DNA of 64,000 nucleotides from Siphlonurus alternatus (taxonomy: Eukaryota > Arthropoda > Insecta > Ephemeroptera > Siphlonuridae). Both the position numbers and the translations under genes were made by a program. Shown here piece after piece: positions 11,101-22,119 of the stretch. The notes below the pieces were generated by a model that had not been told where the DNA came from, ran no database searches, and was given only the letters and a program-made list of their open reading frames with translations. Position 1 is the stretch's first letter, and each line of letters starts with the position of its first letter. The DNA lies in NCBI GenBank assembly GCA_949825025.1, contig OX463778.1:4974501-5038500 (forward strand), read 5' to 3'.

Positions 11101-11515
11101 TGCAATATATGCAGCGAGCAGCGTAGCGTAGTGGTTTGATCTCTGCCTATCGCTCGGGAGACCCAGGATCGCTTCCTGCCTTGGTTCAGGTGACTTTTCG
11201 TCACTTCGAGCTGAGGTATGGCAGCGTGTTCTGGTAAGCTCCCGAGAGATGGCATATATGTTCTTCCACTATACTGCCTGTATTCGGGAGATGCCGAAGG
11301 TCGTTCCCTTTGGTATCGTCTGCCTCGATGATGGTTTTCTGTGGTTTCCCATCGTCACTCCCAGGCAAATGCCGGGGCAGTTCCTAACACAAGGCCACAG
11401 CCGCCTCCTTTCCTATCAATCTTTCCAACTGTTGTTAATACTGTTGTTAAGTTTGAATGCTTAACCAATAGCAGAATATGCTGTAGTAAGCTAACATTGT
11501 AATAAATAATAAATA
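11101..11515 (+). mobile_element. tRNA-derived SINE
   Basis: The head contains an A box (TAGCGTAGTGG, about 11113) and a B-box-like GGATCGCTTCC (about 11166), spaced as in a tRNA. The body contains the core CCAGGCAAATGCCGGGGC and AAGGCCACAGCCGCCTCCTT, which is common in arthropod SINEs. The tail is A/T-rich (AATAAATAATAAATAAATA). It lies just inside the right arm of the 7-kb element. Confidence 0.75.
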
Positions 11516-11519
11516 AATA

Positions 11520-11633
11520 TGCGATGCTCCGAGTTTTCCTAGCGGTGCTCCTAGATTACCGTGCACCGAGTTTTCTTAGTTTGTTGAAATTGCACCGAGA
11601 TTTCCTGCACCGACTGCACCGAGTTTACCGGAT
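11520..11633 (-). repeat. Right terminal array of AACTCGGWGC units
   Basis: Inverse of the 4580-4712 array: GATGCTCCGAGTTTTCCTAG, GTGCTCCTAGATTACC, GTGCACCGAGTTTTCTTAG and GCACCGAGTTTACCGGATACC. Confidence 0.88.
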
Positions 11634-11826
11634 ACCTCATAGGTGGTATACATGACAGATTAAGCCGCGTTCACATACTAGAAAACTGCTAAGGCATGCC
11701 GTAGTAGGTCTACTTGGTTTTCTTATGAAGCTACGTGTGCTACGGCATGAATACCGTAGTGATTTTTGAAAGCTGCTTTAGGAAAGCCGGCATCGCCAAC
11801 ATGGAAGTCGAAAAATAATACTGTAC

Positions 11827-11879
11827 CTATCTCGCTTGCTGGAGCCATTGAGTCCATCATCACCTAGCGTTATTTCCAT
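11827..11879 (-). CDS. HNRNPM: hnRNP M-like RNA-binding protein, exon 1 (start codon)
   Basis: ATG at 11879-11877 opens a short frame, MEITLGDDGLNGSSKRD, ending at a GTACAG donor (from 11826) with two bases left over. Exon 2 begins by supplying exactly one base, giving ...SSKRDRARDRDRHRR, which continues the basic linker without a break. The start context has G at +4. A 7.37-kb intron 1 separates it from exon 2, almost all of it mobile DNA. It is identified by phase and composition rather than by a conserved motif, so this is less certain than exons 2 and 3. Confidence 0.7.
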
Positions 11880-12310
11880 CGCTAACAAAGATTTGTCTCG
11901 GGACGATGGATGTGTCAGAAACTCACAATTTTGAAGGTTCAATCGCTTTTTTCCTCAGTAACTTTTCGAAGGACGCTGCAAACGCAAACACCGCCCTCTA
12001 CAAAGTACAAATACAAATAATAAAAAATAAAAATGGCGAATGGCGACGGCGGTTCATAACATTCGGCACTGCCAACATATTTTTAATATATAATTTACTT
12101 AACCTTTTCTTTACTGGCTGTAAGATATCTACTTTAATTAATTATTTATCGGTATCAAACACAATTTTGATTTAAATTTTCAATTAAATATATAATTTAC
12201 TTATTTTATAATTTTGAACCGTTTTCAGTTTTCAGCAGTTGTAACATTGTACGCGGGAAATTTGCAGACCATTTTTGAACGCTGGAGACTGCCGACAGCC
12301 CGACACTGCA
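11880..12310 (-). promoter_or_regulatory. Putative 5' flank of the hnRNP M-like gene
   Basis: The region directly upstream of the proposed start codon, less AT-rich than its surroundings up to about 12060. No TATA box could be singled out with confidence. A plus-strand open frame starting at 11906 is probably chance. Confidence 0.3.
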
Positions 12311-12464
12311 CATAATATTTATTATATGAATATTATATATATGAATATTATATATATATATATGAAGATGAAATATATAGTAAGTTTTTCAACTTACAGA
12401 CATTGATGGCAGTACTTTATATAATTTTAAACTTTTACCGTGTTTACCCGCCAAGACAAGAAAA

Positions 12465-12550
12465 GAAAATTAGTCTGATTTGTCAGAAAATCTAAAAGTC
12501 TTTTCCGAGGTGGGACCCACCTCGTCTCGGAAGACTTTTAGATTTAAAAT
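12465..12550. repeat. Short hairpin
   Basis: AATCTAAAAGTCTTTTCCGAG and CTCGGAAGACTTTTAGATT are inverted around GGTGGGACCCACCTCGT. Confidence 0.6.
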
Positions 12551-12694
12551 TAGAATTAATCAACTCTAAAATTAGAAAAAGTAGATCGCGCGACTATAAT
12601 ATATATATTATCTGATAGTTTAGCTACTAATAAGAGATATAGCTAGGGTGGAACATGATGCATTTTAAAACTTTTCTTTGCATTGTAAAATTTT

Positions 12695-12696
<2 letters not shown>

Positions 12697-12776
<80 letters not shown>
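12697..12776. repeat. (TG)n microsatellite
   Basis: About 40 uninterrupted TG units. Confidence 0.97.
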
Positions 12777-12782
<6 letters not shown>

Positions 12783-12853
12783 ACATGGGGCGTGATACGT
12801 TATGTCTGCAACCAAGACCATGCAACTCCTATGTAATGCAGGTTATCTTTCTG

Positions 12854-13335
<482 letters not shown>

Positions 13336-13435
13336 CTTATTAATCAGCTCTCTTCTTAGGATAAAACATCATCTTTGCTTTTCATCAAACTCTTCTACTC
13401 GCGCAATGGTTGTATATAACAAACTATTTTTTATA

Positions 13436-13579
13436 AAGGGGCATTCACAAAGCCTTAAGGCCACATTTAAGGCTCAATAATTTAAGACCAGAAATTTTGG
13501 GTTTAAAAAACACGTCTAAAATCAAGCTCTAAATTATTGAGCCTTAAATGTGGCCTTAAGACTTTGTGAATGCCCCTTA
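13436..13579. mobile_element. Foldback MITE with AAGGGGCATTCACAAAGC ends
   Basis: Arms of about 60 bp (AAGGGGCATTCACAAAGCCT left, inverse right), flanked by TTATA and ATAA. Related by its terminus to 7813-7980. Confidence 0.85.
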
Positions 13580-13849
13580 TAATGTCTGTCTGGTGAAGCC
13601 TTTTTCATTGTTAAAACATGGGACGACGTAGTGTCTAATTTTGCCATCAGAGCAGAGAACGTAATGGCATTGTTGGCGCTATAGGTAACCATTTCAACTT
13701 CATAATTAACGGTAATTTTTCATAACTTAACAAGTAAATCAACAACCGTCCCATGTTTTTACTTTCACGCGACAGACATTACACAACAATACTTTGTTTA
13801 CTAACAACGAGCAGAAGACTTTGCTTTTCACCCAATGCATTGATGCATT

Positions 13850-13930
13850 TGTTTTAGTTCCTCAGGCTTTGGACAGCATTTTGGTCCATTGATAAAAGGT
13901 ATAGACGTATCCGTCCTGTCTGAGATTTTC
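13850..13930 (+). repeat. Fragment of a 5S-headed SINE body
   Basis: CTTTGGACAGCATTTTGGTCC..TTGATAAAAG matches the bodies at 16385-16440 and 58615-58650. Confidence 0.5.
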
Positions 13931-14011
13931 CACGCGCGTTTGATAATTGCTTATACCTCAGTTAAGTAAATACTAGAATGTGTGACAGTTCGTACAAAAA
14001 TTTAAATAAAA

Positions 14012-14640
14012 TAGAGGCTTCAAGTGAGTGCCAGGGATATATATTACTCTATTTAAAGTAATAGCCCTCTGCTATGAGTGCATGGTGAGTGCGCCCGCGA
14101 TGCGCAACTGTTGTCGCTATATATATGGTCTATCTTGCACTTGAAAATGAAGCAAAGTTTTTTTTTTTTTTCTGTAATCAAGTAAAAAATCTAAATTTTG
14201 AATTTTCTACTCTATTTTTCAGTTTGGACCAAAGTTCCGTAAAGGAATGATTCCTAAAAAAAACTTATTCTTATTGAAAGAACGAAAATTTACGTACGTG
14301 TTTTTTTTTTTTTTATTATTTTTTAAGGTGCTTTCACATATTCGAAAATCGCTACGGAAACGCCTCCGTAGCAAATGTGTTGATTTTGCTGCGGCGCTCC
14401 GTAGCTGCACCGTATAGCACCTCGCGATCGATCTACGGAACTCCGTAGCAAAATCAAGATGAGTTTGATTTTGCTATGGCATTCACGTGATTTTCCGCCG
14501 CAGCTGCCGCATATGAACGAGAATATTTGAAAGGCCTACGGCATAGCTACGGAACTCCGTAGCGATTTTCGAATATGTGAAAGCACCTTTACATAGGTTT
14601 AGATAGGATTGAAAAATCAGCTGACTTGAAGTCTATATTT
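14012..14640. mobile_element. TIR element (AATAGAGGCTTCAAGT ends), copy 2, with a nested foldback
   Basis: Left end AATAGAGGCTTCAAGTGAG, right end GACTTGAAGTCTATATTT. The inner right flank CATAGGTTTAGATAGGATTG also matches 1475-1495 inverted, as expected for the same family. The foldback 14325-14590 is inserted near its right end. Confidence 0.55.
14325..14590. mobile_element. Foldback element with repeated CTACGGAACTCCGTAGC
   Basis: Ends AAGGTGCTTTCACATATTCG and the inverse. The inside has several CTACGGRRCTCCGTAGC half-palindromes. A weaker relative starts at about 11665 (GTTCACATACTAGAAAACTG). Confidence 0.85.
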
Positions 14641-15054
14641 ATAATATTACATATTTAGAAAATTAGAAAAAAAAAAAAAAAAAACGTAAATAAACATAAG
14701 GAAATAATGATCAATTAAATCAATCAGTGAAATAATTATTTAATAATTAAATGATATAAATTTGTATAATTACCGTTCATCAGAATAATACATTTATTTT
14801 TAAAGATAGAACTCCCAAAGAATGAATTATTATAATTTTCAAATTAAACAGAAAAGGTATATATGACTAATATCTGAGGACACAAATTTAAAAATAAAGA
14901 ACATCATTAAAATTTTATTATCAGTTTTATTAAAATACACCAAGAAAAATAATTGAAAACATTATTATTTTCAGTATGTATAGTAAATTTTTTTAAATAA
15001 AATATTAACATTTGTAAATTAAATAAGAAAATTAAGAAATGGAATTCATCAATT

Positions 15055-15060
15055 TTTATT
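15055..15060 (-). terminator. Possible poly(A) signal of the C-type lectin gene
   Basis: AATAAA on the minus strand about 100 bp after the stop codon at 15160. The region is AT-rich, so it could be chance. Confidence 0.35.
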
Positions 15061-15159
15061 TTACTGATATTTAACAATGCATTTCATTCGACTAAGCTGG
15101 AGCACGTACAACATCGTTATATACGACAGTAAGTTTGATATTTGGAGGTGAGGTGGAAC

Positions 15160-15392
15160 TTACGAGCAGACGTCCTCCAGCTCACACACGAACCACGTCT
15201 CATATGAACAACGAAAGTCCCCCCACCCGTGTCTGCCGTCATTAAACACCCCTATCATCAAGCAGTCATGGTATCCATCAAAGTCATTCGGCTGTCCTGG
15301 CCACCAGTCAGTGAAGTTCAGTTTCTGTCCGTTGGTCCACCGCCACGTTCCTTCCTGCTGAGAGTCAGATCCTGACAGCCAGAAGCCCCACG
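15160..15392 (-). CDS. Secreted C-type lectin, last exon (C-terminal part of the CTLD)
   Basis: After a strong acceptor (CTCTGTTTTCAG, AG at 15394-15393) the frame reads WGFWLSGSDSQQEGTWRW, then GQKLNFTDWWPGQPND, then HDCLMIGV, WGDFRC and WFVCE. These are the long-loop region and the last three canonical cysteines (HDC, FRC, FVC). The sugar/Ca2+ site reads QPN and WGD in place of the textbook EPN/QPD and WND, so sugar preference cannot be predicted. The frame ends LEDVCS-stop, and the stop overlaps a perfect GTAAGT donor consensus (from 15163). A further exon cannot be ruled out, but a CTLD normally ends just after FVC-E. Confidence 0.85.
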
Positions 15393-15542
15393 CTGAAAAC
15401 AGAGCAGACGTGTGAGGACCTGCAGACAACTGTGGTCACGTGGGGGGGGGGGGATTTTTAAAAACACATTTCTTTTTGTTATGTGGTTAAATTTTTAATA
15501 AAATTAATGCATCTGTTCTCATATGTTTTGTATATTATATGT

Positions 15543-15826
15543 GAGGCCATTAGGATCAAAACAGTCTATATCCAAGATAATCTGGAATTTTATTTTTGAA
15601 TAATTTTTAAGCCTCAGCTAAGTATACATCAACAATAATTTTTTCAGACCACATTTGAACCCGGATTCGGAAAGACAAGCTATTAAGTATAGTTATCTTT
15701 CCAAATTCAGATTCAAAAGTGACCTGAAAAAATTATTGTTGATGTAACTGAGGCTATTAATTAAAAATTCCATTCCAGCTTGAATTGGATTAATTGGATA
15801 TAGGCTGTTTTGATCCTAATGCCCTC
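15543..15826. mobile_element. Foldback element in a lectin intron
   Basis: Ends GAGGCCATTAGGATCAAAAC and the inverse GTTTTGATCCTAATGCCCTC. Arms of about 125 bp are interrupted by small indels. Confidence 0.85.
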
Positions 15827-16214
15827 ATGTACTTACTTATTACTGAGCGTGAGCACTGTGGTATTAAACCCTACCCCTTTCGGTACTATCAAAGTGTTCC
15901 TGCCGGCAACTTTTTAAAACGCTTTGAAAAGTCCACCAAATCGTTTTCTGAAATGTTACCGAATGTTACACACACTATATATATTTCCATTTTTTCAATA
16001 TATTACATAAACATTTTATACGATATTAAGTTCTTTCTATATATATTATTATTACATCAATATGTAACATGTTAAACAGTTTTAAATGCTTTAATGATAG
16101 GAGTGAAGACGTACTTTTTTTATTCGGCTTCATAAAAGTATACAACGATATATCAATATGCAATAATTTGCAATGTATACAAAAATCTCTAGATTCAACA
16201 ATTAAATTAAATTA

Positions 16215-16855
16215 GAGGTCGAGCGTGGCGCAATGCATTGACCGGTATTCGTTAGATCACCGAAGTCAAGCTTTGTCACGTGGTTTGTACCTGGATGGGT
16301 GACCGTTTCACGTATAAAAATTCACGTTGCTTTCCTCCCTGGGGTAAATTCGTCTCGCTTTCCACCCAGCAGTGATGCAATTGTGTGTGGTTCCCCAGAC
16401 CACGGGCTTTGGACATCACTTATTGGTCCATTGAGAAAAAGTAGAGGTGTCCGTCCAAACTCTGGTAAGGTTTCCACGGTTCCCTCAATCTCAACTCAGC
16501 GAATGCTGGGACGCGTACGTAAAGGCGGATTCAGATGGCGACAACGGCGATGCGACGCGATTTTGTCACACAAGCTGTTAAATCCTATGCGGAAGTGAAT
16601 TCGCAATTGCGGCGCCGAATACCGCAATGAACGCTCTATTTTTTTTTTAATCGCCAATTATGGCCGCCAATGGATGTTACAGCAAGTGCGCATTATTCGC
16701 ATCGCGTCGCAGGCTGGAAATCGCCATGTGAATCCGTCTTAACCAGCTAGGCCATAAACATCATCCGTTTCCTAACTTATCCCTATACCCATTAACCCGC
16801 CGCCAGCTGTAAACTCTCTTGGCGGGGTGTATAACCTTGTAAATAAAAAAAAAAA
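16215..16855 (+). mobile_element. 5S rRNA-headed SINE, copy A, interrupted by a foldback
   Basis: The head GACCGGTATTCGTTAGATCAC, then AAGTCAAGCT and TACCTGGATGGGTGACCG, follows 5S rRNA (the C-box TTGGATGGGTGACC and the A-box-like AAGCTA). The body has GGACATCACTTATTGGTCC and CAGCGAATGCTGGGACGCG. The tail ends in an A run at about 16848. A foldback at 16519-16741 splits the body. Confidence 0.82.
16519..16741. mobile_element. Foldback element inserted in a SINE
   Basis: Left TAAAGGCGGATTCAGATGGC, right inverse CGCCATGTGAATCCGTCTTA. The inside has CGATGCGACGCGAT mirrored by ATCGCGTCGCA. The SINE sequence resumes on both sides. Confidence 0.75.
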
Positions 16856-16990
16856 AAAATAGAAAAAATTATATTATTTTTTAATAAAACGTTTTTAAAC
16901 AGCCTTAAGTACAATTTTATATTGCTACAGGTGACTTCAACTATAATACATCAAATGGAATTGTTTGCGATGTGCGCTTCAGGGCTGTCG

Positions 16991-17180
16991 TTAATGCTGA
17001 AAATACGAGCTTTTTGTTTTGCGCCTAAACAGAAGTCGCAACTCCAAAGTCGCAACTTTTAACCCTGGCAGAGCCAGGGTATGTAAGTGGAGGGGGTTTG
17101 GCGCAGTGACGTCACAGCCAATCAGAGAGGGCGTTACTGGTTTTGCGACTTTCTAGAAAAAGCTCGTATTTTAGGTTTAA
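16991..17180 (+). mobile_element. 190-bp TTAA-flanked MITE with ATACGAGCTTTTT ends, copy 1
   Basis: TTAA at both ends; termini TGCTGAAAATACGAGC and GCTCGTATTTTAGGTT. The interior holds ACCCTGGCAGAGCCAGGGT and one TGACGTCA. An almost identical copy, inverted, is at 59366-59553. Confidence 0.85.
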
Positions 17181-17568
17181 AACGACCGTGTAATGATTTT
17201 TACTGTAAATTTACAACCAGTCTAATATTACCTCAACATGACATCTGACATGTAAAATACTAACAATTAATGTTCTCAATATATAATTTTCAATGATGCG
17301 CTGCTGATTTCAGTACACAAACAACCCCAAAATTAATTTTAAAAATCGTTTTATATTTAGATGGTGTAATATTTTAATATAACTAAAATGCTCTTACAGC
17401 CTGTGAAAAAATATAAAAATCTATTCATTAATTGTTGTTATTATTTTCTTGGCTTTGATCAGAATATTTAATTTTTTTTTTTGTTTTCATAACATATTAC
17501 TTATTATAATGAGAAAAGATGAAAAGATTGTTAAGCCATCTATCCCCTGCAAGCTAGGTCATACTCAC

Positions 17569-17704
17569 AAATATAGTCTTCATCTTCAGGCATCTTCCCC
17601 CTGAGGTACTCCCCGATCAAGTTGTTCTCCTCCTCAGTCTCGACGCTTGCCAGCTGCAGACCGTGTGACCGACAGAACTGCTGGGCTGACGTCCAGTTTA
17701 GCTC
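17569..17704 (-). CDS. Secreted C-type lectin, exon with the first CTLD helix
   Basis: Acceptor ACACAG (ends 17705), donor GTGAGT (from 17568). In phase it reads ELNWTSAQQFCRSHGLQLAS, then VETEEENNLIGEYLRGK, MPEDEDYI. This is the alpha 1 / alpha 2 region of a CTLD, with the first canonical cysteine in QFCRSHG. The exon starts in phase 0 and leaves one base, which fits the next exon. The core is very like secreted insect and crustacean lectins that bind microbial surfaces. Confidence 0.9.
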
Positions 17705-17882
17705 CTGTGTACATAGGACGGTAGGTCAGAATAGGAAATTTGCATTGAAATAAAAGACTAAAAAGAGAATGGTGTCTCTGGTAGTTAACGCACGGACGTG
17801 AAGTGAAAATATTTCACCGCCATTTTTCATAAAATCCGGGTCCCAAAATCTATATGAATTATGAGGATATGTATAATAATAG

Positions 17883-18577
17883 ACTACTTGCAAAACCCCA
17901 TTTTTATCAAAAAGTAAACAAACCAAAGTGACCCCCACAGTTCATTGTTGTTGTTGTTTATGTGTATAAATTTTACTTACACATTGGACCTTATGGGAAA
18001 TTCACGATTTTCACACACAGATTTCAATATGTTACAAACCTACGATTCTAAATATGAAAATTTCATCAGAATCTGCAGTTTTTGACCACTTATAATGCTG
18101 TATAAGGCGTATCGGAAGAATTTTTCTTTATTTTAATATGATAAATTTCATATGAAACCAAATCAGCCAATTGCATGGGGAAATTAAGATACGTAACTAT
18201 AGGCAAACTCCAGTTTGTTGATTTTAACTGGTTGCAATAATCAACAAACTGATGGAGCTTGCTTGGTTACGTATCTTCCCCCATGCAATTGCCTAATTTG
18301 GTATCATAAAATTTACCATATTGAAATAAAGAAAAATTCTTCCGATACGCATTTCAGCATTATTAATGGCCAAAAAATGCAGATTCTGATGATATTTTTA
18401 TATTTAGTATCGCAGGTTTGTAGCATATTGAAATCTGTGTGTGAAAATCGTGAATTTCCCATATAAGGTCCAATGTATAAGCAAAATTTATACACATAAT
18501 CAAAACAACAATGAACTGGGGGTCACTTTTGTATGTTTATTTTTTGCTAAAATTGGGGTTTTGCAAGTCGTCTATTC
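17883..18577. mobile_element. Foldback element with TAGACKACTTGCAAAACC ends, copy 1
   Basis: Arms of about 330 bp meet near 18225 around a short spacer with GTTTGTTGATT. Outer ends TAGACTACTTGCAAAACCCC and GGGGTTTTGCAAGTCGTCTA. Another copy begins at 63876 and runs off the window. Confidence 0.9.
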
Positions 18578-18721
18578 TTGTAGCTGAACAGATTTTTGCA
18601 GTACCAAAAAAGTGCACTAGAAGTGCATGCATGTTTTAATTTATTTTTGCTTCAGCCGTTCTGTTGCTAGAATTATTATGCTGGGTCAAATAGTTAAGAT
18701 GTTCATATTCATATAATTGTG

Positions 18722-19022
18722 TATTGACCTCAAAATTTTTATTGCAGAAATGGAAAGTTATGCCTCTCTGATTTTTTTTTCAGTTTTTTTTAGAGTTAGA
18801 AGGATTGCTAAAAAGTTTTGTTGAGATTGAACACACGCCTTTTTTCGAACCTAATCTTTTTATTAAGAGAGGCGTCACGATCCCTATACTTCAATATAAC
18901 TTTTAAAAAATAGTTTCCGGACTCCAAAACATCTAAAAAATAGTGAGAGTAGAATAGCTTAATTGGCACCTTCTATTTATCTCTGTACTAAAAAAAATTG
19001 AGGTCGATACTCCCCATTGATT
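18722..19022. mobile_element. MITE of the TGCAGAAATGGATAGAGGGTG family, diverged copy
   Basis: GTATTGACCTCAAAATTTTTAT at the left is mirrored by AAATTGAGGTCGATACTCC. The inner arm GATTTTTTTTCAG and the central GAGAGGCGTCACGAT also match the family. Confidence 0.75.
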
Positions 19023-20045
19023 ATTGAACAGCGGGTACATTAATTATAACCATATATATTATATATATATAACAGTAAATACAATTTACTTCAGTCATGG
19101 ATGTCAAAAAATATTTTTTCTGTTATGATAATTAAGTAATATTATTATAAAAATTAAAATTATGTTCTCTGATAATGATTCCAAATTTCTCTTAATTCGA
19201 ATGGAAAGTATATATATATATACACTCTATTTTTCATTGAAAACCAGAAGAAAAATATGCACGTTAAATTTCAATTGTTTATTATAACTTATGCGACATC
19301 ATAAAATGTTACTCAAAAAGCAACTATATTATTTTACAAATCATGTTTTTTCTACTCTTCATTAAACCTAATATAAAAGAATAGGCATGGCAGCGTCTAA
19401 TGTAAAATTTGGGTCAAAAAACACGATGCTCCAAACTATTTCGGATCAAATAAAAATACGCTGAACGCGAAGTAAACGACTCCTTCAGTTTTGGTGTTTT
19501 TCGATTTGACCAGGACTAGTTTACAACATCGTTGTTTTACAAAAACCAAAAATTATAATTCAGTATTGTTTTAAATATCCGTTGATACTCCAAACTAGAT
19601 ATGCGCATTTTTGGAAAATGGAACACATTCTGTTTTGAGTTTTATAATATACTGTATCAGCAATCTTTTTTATTTCGTTTAAGTAAAAAAAAAAAAAAAA
19701 AAATGCAACAAAATGTAACTTAAATTAATTAAATATAATAATAATAATCATGTACATAACAAATATATGCTATAAGGAATACAAAAATGTGCAAGCAATG
19801 TTTTCCCTAAATTTGGTAACTATTTTAAATTTTAAAATTATCAAATGTAACAAAAACGAAAGGCGTATAAGAAAACTTGGCCTGAAGGTGTATTATAATA
19901 TTAACGTTAAAGGAAAACCTTAATTATAAAATTAATTATAAATAATTATGATTATTTAATTATAAAATGGAAGAACGTGCAATATCGACATTCAAATACA
20001 ACACCAGAATTATGTATATATATATGTAATATAAATGATAATTAC
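19023..20045. other. AT-rich lectin intron without recognised elements
   Basis: Only simple A and AT runs (for example 19684-19702) were seen. No exon or repeat family was recognised. Confidence 0.4.
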
Positions 20046-20110
20046 TTTCTTCTCATCCAACTCTATGTAGTAATATTTGTCTCCAAGTTTCGTCATGTTG
20101 AGGGCACCAA
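20046..20110 (-). CDS. Secreted C-type lectin, exon at the start of the CTLD
   Basis: Acceptor TCTTCAG, donor GTAATT. It reads GALNMTKLGDKYYYIELDEK, ending in K. The KxGxKYYYIE strand is the beta 1 opening of long-form CTLDs, followed in the next exon by the ELNWTSAQQFC helix. Length is 65 bp; it receives one base from the upstream exon and ends in phase 0. Confidence 0.85.
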
Positions 20111-20582
20111 CTGAAGACAGAATATTTTCATTACCTATTTTAAAAAAAGCAATTCTAACTCAAATACATGTTTTCATTTATTGAGGCTTTTATAATTTTA
20201 TATTATATTTCTTTAGACATTATATATATTATATACGTTGTTAACTTTACTCTCAGGAACTGTACAAAACTGTTCACGTAAACTTGCTATATTTTAAACA
20301 AAATGGTATAATATTTTCGCACGAAAATATGTCAAATAAAACTTTAATGTTTATCTTAAAAGAAAATAATTAAACCTCAAATTTTAATTCCTTCTAATGA
20401 ATTGAAAAATAATGCGTATACTTTACTGTTCAAAGAATAAAAACTTGAAAATAAATGAAGCATATTTGCTACAGAAAATCCAACTCAACAAATGCCCCAA
20501 TATTGAACAATTGATGTGATCACCTCACATCAATAATCTCTGCAATGGTGATAACATCATCACAACTTTTGTTTTTACTCAC

Positions 20583-20652
20583 TTCCCTGTGTTCCTGCTA
20601 CAACATTGGTTTCTGTTCCGGAAGTTTTTTCAACATTTACAGCTTGGTCACA
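20583..20652 (-). CDS. Secreted C-type lectin, linker exon
   Basis: Acceptor AATTACAG, donor GTGAGT. The 70 bp read CDQAVNVEKTSGTETNVVAG plus TQG and leave one base, as the next exon needs. It has no domain of its own. It is supported by open frame, splice sites and phase only. Confidence 0.6.
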
Positions 20653-21726
20653 CTGTAATTATAAGCCAATATTATTAAAATATTATAGTTACAATAGAGC
20701 TAGAATGAATTTAACCAAATACAATTAATATTTTTTGCAAATAAATGAATTGTTAATTTATATAATTTAAGAATTTAGAAGTTTGGGCAAAAAGGTTTTT
20801 TTTTTGTTGCCAATATAACTTCAAAATGGTATTTGTTTCAAAAAATTAACAGATGAAACTACAGGTAAATAAACGCAAGGGTAGATTTATTAATTGAGCT
20901 AGCTTACACGGACAAAAAATTTTACTAGGCAAACTTGGTAAGAAATACACTTACAATCTTTTTGTTGAATTGTACAGCAAATCTTGTAAATTTTTACTAC
21001 GGGCTTTGCAAAATTTACAATCTCAGCATTGTAAAAAATACTTGGTAAAAGTTTACCATTTTGTAAGTGATGTTTACAATGTTCGCAAGTTAGCGCTAGC
21101 ATATTATAACGTCATAAAATGTTACTATCGAATGTTAGTAAAAATTTACCACGTAGTAGCTAAAACCTACAATGTTCGCAAGTTGGTGCTAGCATGTTGT
21201 TATGCCTTAAATTGTTAATCGCGAATGTTGGTAAAAATTTACTATTTATAAGTAGCTGATGTTTACAACGTCCACAGCACGTTGGCGCTAGCACGTTAAA
21301 CAATGTAAAAAGAACATAACTGAATTGTAAAATCTTACCATACGTGGTAAAATTTTGCAAACTACAACATCCTGTTTTCAAAAAAACCGTTGGGATTCTT
21401 CATTTGGCTTGTACGATTTGAGCAAACTGGTTGCAAAAACTTTCTGTTCTGTGCTGAAATATATCTAATTAAAAGTGCTCCAAGTACCCCAGGAATAAGC
21501 AAATTATCGATAAATGACTTTGATCATCAAGCTGATCATCAGGCTGATTATATTATAAGGTAAGCAAATATGATAATTTGTTGATTTTTCTTGTGTTTTA
21601 GAATTATGCAATGTACATACAGTCGATCATTACAATTTTTGTAGAATTTCTTTGTTATTTCTGTTTAATTACTTTAATTTGTCACAGGAGATTTGTATTG
21701 CAAGTTTGTAAATTGCAAAATTCACT

Positions 21727-21850
21727 ACTACGTTCACATGACGGTGTTTAATACAATCCGTTGACGACGCCTCATAAAAAAAACATGCACTATTTATCAC
21801 ACAATATCTGTTGTGTACGGATCCGTATTAAACAGCGTCATGTGAACGTA
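21727..21850. mobile_element. Foldback MITE CTACGTTCACATGACGG, copy 2
   Basis: Arms CTACGTTCACATGACGGTGT and the inverse ACRCGTCATGTGAACGTA. Same family as 4901-5010. Confidence 0.85.
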
Positions 21851-21999
21851 ATTGTAACTTGTAAACGCACGTCAGAGTACGAAAATATTTATATAGGGCT
21901 ACAAAAGTAGAGTGTATTATACCATATCAAAATTATTGTTGGGTAATGTAACGTTCATTGCATTAATTGTACCGAGTCTAATTATTATCATGTTTGCAG

Positions 22000-22119
22000 G
22001 ACAACGATGCGCGGTTTGGTGTGACATCGAAGGATGAGTCTTTTCTGTTACCAACCGCAGACCTAGATCGCACTATCACCTTACAGCGAACTATCCACGG
22101 CGTCCACACATATCAGTAA
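22000..22119 (+). CDS. Possible 3'-terminal exon of an unknown protein
   Basis: A good acceptor (TTATCATGTTTGCAG) is followed by an open phase-0 frame of 39 codons, DNDARFGVTSKDESFLLP, then TADLDRTITLQRTIHGVHTY and Q-stop. The sequence is markedly more GC-rich than its surroundings and is followed by AATAAA at about 22350. No family is recognised. It lies inside a 3.9-kb mobile element and opposite to the lectin gene, so it may be a captured or element-encoded exon, or chance. Confidence 0.3.
   Translation, partial: DNDARFGVTSKDESFLLPTADLDRTITLQRTIHGVHTYQ

Larger units (their letters stand above)
4574..11636. mobile_element. 7.06-kb element with tandem-unit terminal inverted repeats and exact target duplication
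   Basis: The element is flanked by the direct repeat TCATAGGTGG (4564-4573 and 11637-11646). Its ends are inverted: the left reads ATTGTAGGAAAACTCGGTGC and the right, inverted, reads GGTATCCGGTAAACTCGGTGC. Each end carries several degenerate tandem units with the core AACTCGGWGC (4580-4712 and 11520-11630). The element fills most of intron 1 of the hnRNP M-like gene. It contains no recognisable transposase. Its interior is a nest of other elements: 4901-5010, 5031-6583, 7370-9888, 10231-10608 and a SINE at 11101-11515. The 9-10 bp target duplication is like that of Mutator-type or foldback transposons. It shares ends with 32905-37514. Confidence 0.85.

Noticed and set aside
11101..11180. Genuine tRNA gene
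   Set aside because: A and B boxes are present but a full cloverleaf cannot be drawn, and the sequence continues into a SINE body.
11249..11464. 71-codon open frame
   Set aside because: It lies wholly in the body of a tRNA-derived SINE.
11906..12175. 89-codon plus-strand frame near the hnRNP M-like start
   Set aside because: No recognisable domain; it begins antisense to the likely 5' untranslated region and ends in low-complexity sequence.
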